Source of the DNA: Porphyra umbilicalis
Lineage: Eukaryota > Rhodophyta > Bangiophyceae > Bangiales > Bangiaceae
Length of the DNA stretch: 64,000 nucleotides
NCBI GenBank assembly: GCA_002049455.2
Contig: KV919088.1
Coordinates: forward strand, 20,738-84,737
Direction of reading: 5' to 3'
Shown: piece after piece, positions 52,180 through 62,967 of the stretch
How positions within the stretch are numbered: the first letter of the stretch is position 1
Layout of the letters: every line of letters begins with the position of its first letter
The notes under the pieces: model-generated
The model's input: only the letters and a program-made list of their open reading frames with translations
What the model was told of the DNA's origin: nothing
Database searches by the model: none
Program-made: the position numbers and the translations under genes

Positions 52180-54680
52180 TAGCGGCGCCGGCGCGGCAGC
52201 GGCAAGGCGGCGGCACGGCGGCGCGACGGCGCTGGGGGGGTGTTGGTGCTGTCGTGGGGCGGGCGGTGCTTTCGTCGGGGCGGCGGCGGCGGGGCTGGAG
52301 CTGGAAGCGCCTGCCCCGCCGCCGCACTCAACACGCGGCAGGTGCCACCGCGCCGACGGCGGCTCAGTCCCCGTTGCGCTGCCGCAGCCGCCGGCGCGCA
52401 CAAGGTTGGCGGCAGCGGCGTGGTGGTGGCGCGGCGGCGCCAAGGCGCGGCGGCGCCAAGGCGCCAAGGCGCCAAGGCACCAAGGCGGCGGCATGGCGGC
52501 GCGACGGCCCGGAGCGGGCGGTGGCGCGGTCGTGCGGGGGGGTGCGTTTTGGTTGGGGCGGCGGCGGCGGGCCGGGTGCTGGAGAAGCCCGCCCTGCCGC
52601 CGCACCCAACACGCGGCGGCCGCCGCCGCGCCGGCAGCGGCACGATCGTCGCCGCGCCGCCGCCGCCACCGCCGCGCACAAGGTCTGCGGCGGCGGCGTG
52701 GTGGCGGCTCGGCCGTGCGGCGGCGCTGCGGCGTCAAGGCGGCGGCACGGCGGCGCGGTGGCGCGGGGGGGGTTTTGGTGCTGTTGTCCCAGAGGGGGTG
52801 TTCTGGTCGGGGGCGCCGGCGGCGGGGCGGGTGCTGGAAAAGCCCGCCCCGCCGCCGCACCCAACACGCGGCGGCGCCACAGTCCTCGCCGTGCCGCCAC
52901 CGCTGCCGGCCCACACAAGGTTGGCGGCGGCGACACGGCGGCGGCAAGGCGGCGGCGCGGCGGTGCGGCGGCGCGGAGGGGGTGTTGGTGCGGTCGTGGC
53001 TGTGGGGCTGTTTTGGTTGGGGCTGCGAAGGCGGGGCACGTGCTGGTAAGGCGAGCCCCGCAGCCACACCGGACACGCGGCGGCCGCCCCCTCTCGAGAG
53101 GCGCCACAATCCTCGCCGCGCCGCCACCGCCGCCGGCGCGCACAAGGTCGGCGGCGGCGGCGTGGTGGCGGCTTGGCCGCGCGGCGGCGCGGCGGCGTCG
53201 AGGCGGCGGCACGGCGGCGCGGCGGCGCGGGGGGGGTGTTGGTGCTGTTGTCCCAGAGGGTGTGTTCTGGTCGGGGGCGCCGGCGGCGGGGCGGGCGCTG
53301 GAAACGCCCGCCCCGCCGCCGCACTCAACACGCGGCGGCTGCCGCCGTTCCGGAAGCGCCAGGATCGCCGCCGCGTCGCCGCCGGCGCCGGCGCACACAA
53401 GGTTGGAGGCGGCGGCGCGGCGGCGGCAAGGCGGCGGAACGGCGGCGCGGCAGCGCGGGGGGGGTGATGGTGCGGTCGAGGGGGGGGGGTGTTTTGTTCG
53501 GGGCGGCGGCGGCGGGGCGGGTGCTGGAGAAGCCCGCCCCGCCGCCGTACCCAACACGCGGCGGCCGCCGCCGCGCCGGCGGCGGCACGATTGCCACCGC
53601 GCCGCCGCCGCCGCCGGAGCGCACAAGGTCGGCGAGGGCGGCATGGCGGCGGCGCGGCGGCACGATGGCGGCAACGCGGCGGTACTGCGGCGCGGCGGCG
53701 CTGGGGGGGTGTTGGTGCGGTTCTGGGGGGGATGGGGTTTGGTTGCGGCGGCGGCGGCGGGGCGGGTGCTGGAGAAGCCCGCCCCGCCGCCGCGCCCAAC
53801 ACGCGGCGGCTGCCGCCGGGCCGGCAGCGGCACGATAGCCGCCGCGGCGCCGCCTCCGCCGGGGCGCACAAGGTCGGCGGCGGCGGCGATCCGGCGGCGC
53901 GGCGGCGCGGCGGCGGCAAGGCGCCGGCACGGCGGCGCGGCGGCGCTGGGGGGGTGATGGTGCGGTCGTGGGGGGGGGGGTTTTGTTCGGGGCGGCGGCG
54001 GCGGGGCGGGTGCTGGAGAAGCCCACCCCGCCACCGCACCCAATACGCTGCGGTCGCCGCCGCGCCGGCGGCGGCACGATCGCCGCCGCGCCACCACCGC
54101 CGCCGGCGCTCACGTGGTTCGCGGCGGCGGCATGGTGGCAGCGACGTAACGCGGCGGCGCGGCGGCGGAAAAGCGGCGGCACAGCGGCGCGACGGCGCGA
54201 ACGGGGTGTTGGTGCGGTCGTGGGGGGGGGGGCTTTTTGGTTGCGGCGGCGGGGGCGGGGCGGGTGCTGGAGAAGCCCGCCCCGCCGCCGCACACAACAC
54301 GAGGCGGCCGCCGCCGCGGCGGCAGCGGCACGATGGCCGCCGCGCCGCCGCCTCCGCCGGCGCGCACAAGGTCGGCGGCGGCGGCGTTTCGGCGGCGCGG
54401 CGGCGCGGCGGCGGCAAGGTGGCGGCACGGCGGGGCGACGGCGGGGGGGGGTGATGGTGCGGTCGTGGGGGGGGGGGCTTTTTGGTCGTGGGGGCGGCGG
54501 CGGGGCAGGTGCTACAGAAGCCCGCCCCGCCGCCGCACCCACCCCGTGGCGGTCGCCGCCGCGCAGGCGGCGGCACGAGCGCCGCCGCGCCGCCGCCGCC
54601 GCCTGCGCGCTTAAGTTTGGCGGCGGCGGCGTGGTGGCGGCGCGGCGGCGCGGCGGCGAGGCGGCGTCAAGGCGGCCGCA
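52180..54680. repeat. diverged tandem array of about 245-bp GC-rich units
   Basis: Ten units are marked by the landmark GGTGCTGGAGAAGCCCGCCC or variants near 52,300, 52,573, 52,825, 53,036, 53,291, 53,517, 53,763, 54,006, 54,259 and 54,505 (spacing 211-273 bp). Each is followed by CACCCAACACGCGGCGG and a GGCGGCGGC-rich body ending in a G-run. The array is open on both strands in several frames (up to 876 codons on the minus strand), which I regard as a consequence of lacking A/T, not coding. Confidence 0.9.
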
Positions 54681-56370
54681 CGGCAGCATGTGCGGCGCTT
54701 TGCAAGAGCGATGTCCGTGGTGGAGGCGGTGGAAGAGGCAGCGGTCGCGACGTGGTGCTGCTGTGGGCGTGGCGGCAAAGATGGGGAGGCGCGGATGTGG
54801 CCACGTGTCTTGGGTCCTGTCGTGAAAGCACTTTTTATTCTTTCGGGAATGGGGTGAAGTCTCCCCTGCGACGCCCCGCAGCGGCGCGTCGCTCGCTCTC
54901 CCGTGCGTACGTGTCTTTGTGCCGCGCAGGCGTCCGCCCTGATCGCGCAGCGAGGGCATGGCGGGTACGCACGTTGTCGGCGGTGCGACGGACGCCCACG
55001 GGCGCCAACTCGTCGTCGGCGTAGCCCACCGACCAGTGGGTGGGGGTGCGGCGGAAAGGCAGTGTCCGCTATCTTGGTTAAAGGTTGTGAGACGCAGCTG
55101 GAGGTCCTGGCTGCGGTGCTCGGAGGCGTCGAGGCGGGGTCCGCTGTAGTGGTTGGTGTGCGTGTGGCGGGTCTGGAGGTCCTGTCGGCGGAGCTCGGCG
55201 GCGGAAAGGTCGGGTAGGAGGTAGTGGCGGGGCGGTGCGCTCCCGGGCTGATGGCTGAGTCGTCGGTGGCCGGGGGCGATGAGACTGCCGTCGTGGTCAT
55301 GGGCAGAGAGCTCCTGTTGTATGATGAGGCGGGACCAGCGGGACTCGCTTACGCTGACTGCTTGCGCCGCTCTGTGACCTGAACATCATCCTCAACCAGA
55401 AACTCGACTTGATAGGGCATGTCGTATGTGTAGGTCGACCAGGACAGCTCGTTTCTCGAGCGGTGATCGGCGGCGTAAGCGTGGCGTTTGTGGTCATTTT
55501 CTAGAGATGTCTGACGGGCTTCCCTGTGAGGTCAGGGACGCACGGCTGCGAAAACGCCGGTGATCGTGCTACACGGGTGCGTAGCGCGGTCGTGGTGTCT
55601 ATATGCGCGTGGCGCCTAGCTTTGGTATCGCCCCTGGACGAGGCCGGTCAGGTGGCCATGGCGGACGTTGAGGCGGTGTGCGCGGTGGGGCTGTGAGTCG
55701 TGTCGGCGGTTGTCGTCGGCGACAGGGCGGCTGTGGCAGTCGTGGAGTGGGCATGTGAGACAGGGCCGGAAGTGATAAGAGTGTGTCGTGGTGTCATCGA
55801 GGGGGTGGTATGAGGTTCTCGTCTCATGCGTAAGAAACTGAAGAGATACTTGTACCGCAGAGGCTTGTTCTTTCAATGGACAGACTGGAAAAGCTGATAG
55901 TGTCGGCTTCAGTTGGTGGCGCCCAGACGGTGTTTGTGGTCTATGTCCAATGATACGTGAGTCACCAGGTCGTGGTGTTGGCGTCACTCAGCCGCGGTAT
56001 GTTGTCCTCATTTGGGTTATCAGGGAGGTGATTTGTTCAGCTGGATGTCCTGTCCGAGGCGGTCGGCTGCCGCAGATTGGCATCCAATTGGATTGAGAGG
56101 GGGGGTGCTGAGCAGGTCGCCGAGGTGTTGGCGGCTCCAAGTGAAGGCATAGATGCGCTCAAGGATCCAGGATTGCGGCGTTTGAGGAGGCTGACCGTGG
56201 TCTTAGACGCAATCGGCGGCGGCGGCGTGCCATTGGCGGTCGTGCCGGGGGCGAGTGTGGAGCTGGACAAGTGACCAGCACGATGAGTGTTCCAAAAGTC
56301 GTCTCCATCAAAACAGGCACGCATCTAACTTCAAAGAACAGGTACCGACACTCCATCGTCACCCACAGAC
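54681..56370. other. intergenic, no supported gene
   Basis: Several short frames on both strands without domains. G/T-rich on the plus strand from 55,200 to 56,000. On the minus strand this is downstream of the hAT fragment. Confidence 0.4.
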
Positions 56371-57395
56371 CTACTCTGAGTCCGACGTCTCGAAAACGCA
56401 GTCACCGCCGCTATCCGACGAAAAGCCCTGAGACCCACCCCCAGCCGATGTGTCAACGGAAATCGCACTCATGTCAGAGCGGGTACTCAATCGCGCACCA
56501 TGCGACAATGCAGGTATGCTAGACAGGTCCGCCGGAAGAAGGTGAGTGTTGAACCTCACCCGGCAGTGCATCTCGACGTGCTCTGGTAGCAGCCTTGAGC
56601 GGTCCTTGCGCAACACAAGGCCAGCCACAGAGAAGTCGCGCTCCGACGCGGCCGATGACCCTGATGCTCCTAGAAGGGAGAGTGCCACGAGGTGTAGCAC
56701 AGGAAACTCAGAGGAACGAGACCCCCAGAAGGAAACTGCGTCGTCAGCACTGACGTAAGTTGCCAGGAAGCAGTCGAGCTCGCGCTCGACTGCCTCAAGC
56801 GGCGTGACCACCTGTGCATCATCAACGTCATCAGAGTCCCAGCCAAGCAATGTTGTACGGCACAAATTGCGCTCCATCTGCAGCTGCTGCTCTTGAATTG
56901 GTATCGTTGGTTCGACCAAGGCCAGGTGCGACGCCGTCTCCATCACTGCTGACCGTGCTCGTCCAGTGGGGTCATCTTTGCCAACGCGGGATGCGGCCTT
57001 GCTCAGCATCGCCGCCCCTCCGGGCGTCAACAGCGTCGCCGCCAGAACCGCATCGTTGTTCAACCAGTTCTTCGCGTCGTCCGAGGTGTGGAAAAACCTT
57101 CGGTCGCGTTCCTCGCGTAGGATCTCGACAACGGCAACGGCCTCCTCTCGGAGCCCGCCAGAGCCCCTGGCGGTCGTTGTTGAAATATTCTCGTGCTTGT
57201 AAAGGCGCCTGTCGAGCTCCATCACATTTGTGCGGCCCTTGTCTGCCTTAAGGAAGTCAAAGATGGCCTCGTGTCGTACCGCCTGCGGCTTGTCGAAAGC
57301 CTTGGGGCACGGAAACACTCCGAGCTGGATAGTGCGCCGAAGACCACAGACAAGCCCGAACGCATCGGCCACCGTCGCGGAAGAGCTCTGAACCG
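56371..57395 (-). pseudogene. hAT transposase C-terminal fragment with dimerisation domain
   Basis: It reads FDFLKADKGRTNVMELDRRLY, then FFHTSDDAKNWLNNDAVLAAT, then VERELDCFLATY. The hAT C-terminal dimerisation domain follows: DDAVSFWGSRSSEFPVLHLV, GSSAASERDFSVAGLVLRKD and RSRLLPEHVEM. This is the family's most conserved block. The BED finger and most of the RNase H core are absent: the frame is open further upstream only as the shadow of the neighbouring gene. The fragment ends at TGA 56371 after an acidic Ser-rich tail. It abuts the 3' end of the orphan gene at 57396, so one event truncated one or both. It differs from the hAT copy at 17.6-19 kb, which lacks this part. Confidence 0.75.
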
Positions 57396-59867
57396 CTATG
57401 CCTGCCTCGTCGCGCGGCGGAGTTCTTTGATGACCTTGACGACGCCTTCCATCGCCTCCCCCATCGTGCGGTCGCTGGACGTCCGCAGGGACGCGTGCAG
57501 CTGGTCCATGCCACTGCGCAGCACCCGGCTGATCGCCAGCCCCACGGCGCCGGCCGGCGCGCTGCCTGCCGCGGCCAGGCGATTCACGGTCGTTGCCGAC
57601 AGGTGCGCCCGGAGCGCGTCGCCTTCCAGCGCGATGGACCCCACGCGGTACCACTTGTGGTGCGCCGCGTAGGGGGGCTCCACCTCCTGCCCTTCGGACG
57701 GCCTCGGGCGTTTCCCCCGCGTGGTCCCCCCGCTCCGCCGCGACCCGGCTGCCCCCGCCGTCGACCGGGCCGCTCCATCGGCACCGGCCGGCGACCGGCC
57801 GCGCCGCGCGTCGCCCGGTCGGGGCGCTGCCGCGCCGCCGTCCGCCCGCCCTGACGCTCCGGCGGACGCCGGCGGCTTCCGCCGGCGTGTCGACGCCGTT
57901 GGCGGTGACCACGACCGCTGGCTGCCACCCGAGGATTCCCCCATCGCCGCCGCGCCACTCCGTTGCGACGGCGCCGGCGGCGGCGTTGCCCGTCCAGGCG
58001 TCGGCCCGCGCCGATGGCGTGGCGTCCCGCGTCCCGCCGGCGGTGCCCGCGTGCGTCGCGGCGGGGGCGTTGGTGACCGCGATCGGCGCGGCCCCGCCCG
58101 CGGCCGATGAGGCGACGTTTCCCGGCGCGACCCCGTTGCCCGACGTGACGACCCCCGACAGGGCGACCGCATTCGCGTTGTCGACGCCGACGCCGACGGG
58201 GACCGCGACGGCACCCACTGGGCGTCGTCCCGGGCACGCCCCCTCGGCGACGACCGCGACGGCGACACGGCCCGCCACGACGGCGATCCCGAGCCTGCCG
58301 CCGCCGCGTCCTTCCGGGCCGTGTCGATGCCTCCGCCCCGGGTGTGCCCCGCCCCCACGTTCGCGGCCGCCCCCGGGGGCCCCCGCGCTGTGGAGCTCCG
58401 CGACACCGCGCGCTCGGCCCGACTGGGGAAGTCGACGCCCTTAGCGTCCAACGCTAGTCGAAACACGTATGGGTTCGCCGCGTCGTCCGCCTCCGCCGGC
58501 AACGGCGTTTGCCCTAGCGGCAAGCCCGCAGCCGACACCACGTCTCCCCATTTGGGGAGCAGCACCGCCATGCCTTGGAGCAGCCGCTGCAGCCGGGCGT
58601 GCTCGTCCGCACTCCCCTCCGCCATGTCATCCAACCGGAGGCGCTCCAGCCGGTGGAGAAGGGCTGGGGAGATGCGGTGGACCCGCCCGCCGGCGAGGTC
58701 CGCCAGCAGCGCGATGGCGGTGAGCTACACGCGCTCCACCACGTACATGTCCCAGAGGCAGCTGCGGTCGTCCCCCATCATGCGGTCGTAATAGTACGAC
58801 AGCACGGTGGGGTACGCCACGTGCAGCCCCCGCGGCAGCTCCAACTCGCCCAGCGCCTCCGGCACGCGCAGCCAGCCGGCGCCGTTCAAGCCCTTGGCAT
58901 GGTGGCCGGCCGTCATTAGGTACGGGAAGTCGTCGCCCTTGCGCGCCCGGACGTCCACCTCCTTCCGCGCTTGGTTTACCGCCACGCGGTCGCCCTCCGC
59001 CAAAAGGAGCGTCAGATCCCGCCCAACCCGCTCGGGTTTCGGCCAGGAGCTGATGTCCGGTTGCTCGTACGGCGGGACCGCCCGTGGCGCCGCCCCCGCG
59101 TCCACACGATGGGCGTTCTTGTCCGCCGCCTCCCTGTAGTAGTACGCCGCCGCGTCCATCGCCTCCCGGTGCTGCGCCTCCGCGGCCTGCACGTACTCGA
59201 GGTCCGCCGACGTCCGTAGATACGGTAGCGACAACTCCGTCAGGTACTTCACCGGCGGGGTCACCGCGTCCGGAATGAGGCACATAAGGCGGCCCCAGCA
59301 GTGCGCCACCCACGGCACCCACTCGCGGAGGACCGCCACGTTCTCGTTCACCCTCAAGAAGGCGTACGCCGTCCGGACGAACCACGACGGCAACGCCGTC
59401 CCGAAGCGCGCCACCTCGCGGCTGAAGCGGACGGCCAACTCGCCCTCGCACCGCTGCGAGTGCACCTCGTGGATGCCGCCGTGCCAGTACGCCATGCGTA
59501 CGCCGGCCTGCATGCGCTCGACCGCCGGCTGGTTCCGCGGGTCAGGCCCCGGCACCTGCGCCTGCTCCGGCACCTCGTCGTGGTCCGCCAATACGCCCTC
59601 GGCGTATCGCCGCAGCCCCGCCCGCAACGCGTCCCGTAAGGGAGGCGCGATGTAGGCCCGCTTCCCCGGTCGCCGCCATCCGCCCAAGTCGGCAGCACGC
59701 CCACGCCGATGGCGTCCGCGCGGGCCGCCTCCGCCGCCGCCGACCGCGTCGTCGTCCCCGTCGTTGCCGGCCGCCACCGGCGCCCCGCGTTCTTCAACGC
59801 TGCCCCCGCCGGTCCCCGCAAGGCGGTATGTTTGCCCCGCCGCCGCTCGCCGCGCGCGCGCCCCCAC
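57396..59867 (-). pseudogene. orphan gene with one in-frame amber
   Basis: I do not recognise the protein. One frame runs from about 59867 to TGA 57396, interrupted only by TAG 58727-58725. Reading is protein-like on both sides (LWDMYVVERV before, LTAIALLADLAGGRVHRIS after). No ATG opens the frame; the first is at 59513, and a 5' exon may lie further upstream. The N-terminal half looks globular: AYIAPPLRDALRAGLRRYAEG, RMAYWHGGIHEVHSQRCEGE, LPSWFVRTAYAFLRVNENV, LPYLRTSADLEYVQAAEAQH, HVAYPTVLSYYYDRMMG. The C-terminal half is Arg/Ser/Pro-rich, then a short ordered end (HHKWYRVGSIALEGDALRAH, MEGVVKVIKELRRATRQ). A hAT fragment abuts the 3' end. It may be a transposon-associated protein; the amber may be a mutation or lie in a missed intron. 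Confidence 0.5.
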
Positions 59868-60591
59868 GCGGTCCGCGTCGCCTGGTGACCCCGCCCTGCG
59901 CCCTCGCGCTGGCGACCCCCTGCGGCTGCTCGGCCCGCGCGGCCCCGCATCCGTCCTTGCTGGCGGGTGACCGCCAGGTCTTGGCCCGGGGGGGGTGTTA
60001 CACTCGGCAGGGGCTAAGTCCAGTACTTATGCCCCTACCGGGACTTGCGCCCGTCTCTCCGTACTTCGGATTGCGGCCTGTGCGACGGCTGTCCCTCCCT
60101 AAGTAGCCCCCCTATTCAGGCCAGGGGTTACTCTTTCGTCTCTCCTCTTCGTTTGTTTTCGTCTTGTTATGACGGCGCCGGCCTTGCCCCGCGCCGCCCC
60201 GTCTTGCTCGCCATCTAAATCTTGGCGTCCCTCTCGAGTCCTAGCCTTTGCGCGCCTTTGCGCCGTCTAGTTCCTCTCGGTAGGTTGACCCTTTGGGTCC
60301 TTCTCTTTTGTACTGTCAGTGTGGTTATAGGGTATTTGTTCGCGCCTTCTTTGTTGCCACAGGATGCACCGCGGCTCCCGCAGGGATAAAGAGACTGTGC
60401 TGAGCTCATTTCTGCAGTCAGAATTTACCGCAAACGTCAGGAAGCACTCGAAAACAGACACCAAAAATGAGGATTAAATGAGCGGAAAAGTATCGAATGA
60501 ATCCCCCGGTAGAATAGACACTATGGCTGTCTTCCCAATTTTGGCCGATGTGGTCAAAGTCAAGAAGGGGTCTGGGTCAACTGCCCATCGG
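59868..60591. other. intergenic, no supported gene
   Basis: Upstream of the minus-strand orphan gene. C/T-rich from 60,050 to 60,300 and AT-richer from 60,300 to 60,590. No motif or gene assigned. Confidence 0.35.
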
Positions 60592-61310
60592 TCAATCTAC
60601 TTTATCCGGCTGAGTGGATGGCTGAGACGCTGTTTCACAGGCCCACGCACCATGCACGTAGGATAATCGGATACTGAGACGAATTCCTGTCCAGTCGTTA
60701 CAACTCGAAAATTGTAACGACTGGCTACCGCGGCCGCCGCTGCGCGTCGGTGCGCGCGGCGCGGGGCGGCGGGCCCAGGGGGTTGCCGCCGGCGGCGGGA
60801 CGGGGGGGACTGATGCGGCGGGGAAGGGCAGCCACGAGGGGGGGGGGCGACCGTCCCCACGAGCCGGCTGTGGGGGGGCGCCACCGCACCGGCAGCGGGC
60901 CAGCGAGTGTCGCTCGGGGCGCCACGCCCGCGTCGGCGTCCCGCCGCCGCGGGTCCCTCCACCCCCACAATGGACCACGAGCGCGCCGTCAACAGGAACC
61001 CCCGACCGCGTCGCCCCCCGCACCCCGCCGATCACCACCCCCCCCCCCCCCCTCCCTCCCCTCCCCCCCCTCGGTCGCACAAAACTCGGCCACGGCCGCC
61101 GCCCAAAACGCCAACGAGTAGTGGGCGGTCCCCCCCCCCCCCGCGCGCGCGTCGCCACCACCTCGGCGGACGTCAGCGCGTAGCCACCGCGCGCGGCAGG
61201 GTGCGCGAGCCACGCCCCAAACCGGCGGAGCGTGGCCGCACGGCCCGGAGGGGGGACGCCGGGCGCCCCTGCGGCCGGCGGCGAGTAGCGACCTCCGCCG
61301 CCGCCACCAC

Positions 61311-61343
<33 letters not shown>

Positions 61344-61382
61344 TCCCGCTGCCACTGCCGCCGCTGCCCGAGGCGACGGCGG

Positions 61383-61414
<32 letters not shown>

Positions 61415-61735
61415 GTGGCGGCGGCACCCGCCGCGGCGGCCCTGGCCGCCGCGCCGCCGCCCGACGCGGGCGGCGATGCGGGCGGCGACGCGGCAGCGCG
61501 CGCGAGGACGGTCGCAAACAAGACGGCGGGCGGGCCGTGGCGCCGCTCGAGCTCCCGCACCGTCGACCGGTGGATTGCGGCGGCGAGGGCGGTGGGGCTC
61601 TCGCCGCCCGTGGCGGTGGCGGCAGCGCGTGCGGCGGGGGCAGGCGGGGGGGGGGAGGCGCCCCACGGGGGGGGTCCCCACTGGCGTGGGCGGCGTCGAC
61701 GGCGCGCCGCCGGCCGCGCCGTCACCGCCGGCGCC

Positions 61736-61766
<31 letters not shown>

Positions 61767-62967
61767 TCCAGCGGCGGCAGCCGCGGTGGCAGACCCCCGC
61801 GCGTCGGCGGGGAGAGCGCCACGCCCAACCCGCCCCCGCCGCCGCCGCCCCCACCGCCGCCGCCGCCGCCGCTGTGCCGCCGCCTGTGCCGCGGCGAGCC
61901 GCCTCGGCGCGCGTCTGGCGGCCGCCGCGGCGGCCGGTCGGCGCCCCCGTCGGCGGCTGGTGGTGGCGGGACCGCCGCCACTGGCACTCTCGCCGCCGCC
62001 GCCACCGCCGCCACCGCCGCCACCGCTGCGCGTGCAGGGGAGAGCGACGGGTGGATGCGGCGGCGCTTCTTCCGCGGCGGCGGCGCAGGGGGGGGGCGCC
62101 AGCCGCCCGTGACGCCCGCAACGCTCCGCCGACCGCCGCACCGCGGCCGTTGGCGGGGGCGGGCGGCGGCGACGGCAGCGGCGGCGGCGGCGGCGGTGGC
62201 GGCGGTGGCGGCAATGGCGGTGGCGCCGTCGGTGGCGGCGGCGGCGGTGGCGGCCTCGGCGGCGGCGCCGTCGGCGACCGCCTCGGCAGCGTCGGCGGCG
62301 GCGGCGACGGCGGCGGCAGCCACGCGGGCGGCGAGAGTGGGGGGAGCGACCACGGGGGCGTCCCCCCCCCCCATCCCAACCCGGCGACAAGGGCGGCGGC
62401 GGCGGCACGGGCGAGCCGCCCTCGGGCGGCCACGGCGGGCACGGCGGCACGGCGCCGACGCTGCCGCCGCCGCCACCCGCAATGGTGCGGCGACGGCGCG
62501 GCGGCCACGGCGACGCCGTCCGCGTCGACGGCGGCGGCGGCCGCGGCCGCGGCGCCGCCGCCCGCACCGTCAGCGCGCGCGGCAGCGTCGCCGCCGCCGC
62601 GCCGTCGGCCAACGTGGTCGGCGGCAGCGGCGGCGGGGTGAGGTGGACGCCCCCATTGGGGGGGGGCGACGCCCGTGGTGAGTGTGGCGGGGGGGGGAGG
62701 GCGTTCCCGCCGCCGCAGCGGCGGCGGCGGTGGCGGGCGGGGGTGGGGCCCCGCCGCGGGGCCGACGCGGCGGCAACGGTGGCGGCGACGGCGACGGCGA
62801 CGGGGTTGGCGGCGGCGACGCGGGGGAGGAGACGCGTCGACGGGCGGGCGGAGGGTGCGGCCGCCCCGCGCCGACGCGCGGCCGAGGGCGCGGAGGAGGC
62901 GGTCGATGGCGGCGCCGTCGAGGTCCCCGGCGGCGGCGGCGGCGAGCACCTGCGAGAAGCGGAGCAT
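60592..62967 (-). CDS. very GC-rich low-complexity open frame, doubtful gene
   Basis: An open frame of up to 791 codons from ATG 62967. Of the several frames open here, this one contains the most helix-like, non-repetitive stretches: MLRFSQVLAAAAAGDLDGAA followed by IDRLLRALGRASARGG near the start; TALAAAIHRSTVRELERRHG and PAVLFATVLARAAASPP in the second half; and ATLRRFGAWLAHPAARGG then YALTSAEVVATRA. The rest is runs of Pro, Ala, Gly and Arg from GCC/GGC microsatellites. The last about 45 codons cross an AT-richer stretch with a hairpin (60691), so the true end may be earlier or spliced. A real gene with expanded repeats and a chance open frame both remain possible. Confidence 0.3.
60691..60724. 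repeat. 13-bp stem hairpin, 8-nt loop
   Basis: CCAGTCGTTACAA, eight bases, then its exact complement TTGTAACGACTGG. It lies at the sharp boundary between AT-richer sequence and the GC-rich block at 60.73-63.1 kb. Confidence 0.9.

Noticed and set aside
51946-54959. Minus-strand frames of 544-876 codons and plus-strand frames up to 608 codons
   Set aside because: All lie in the GC-rich tandem array; several frames on both strands are open at once.
60907-62681. Plus-strand Arg/Ala/Gly-rich frames of about 400 codons
   Set aside because: Shadows of the GC-rich block; less protein-like than the minus frame, which is itself doubtful.
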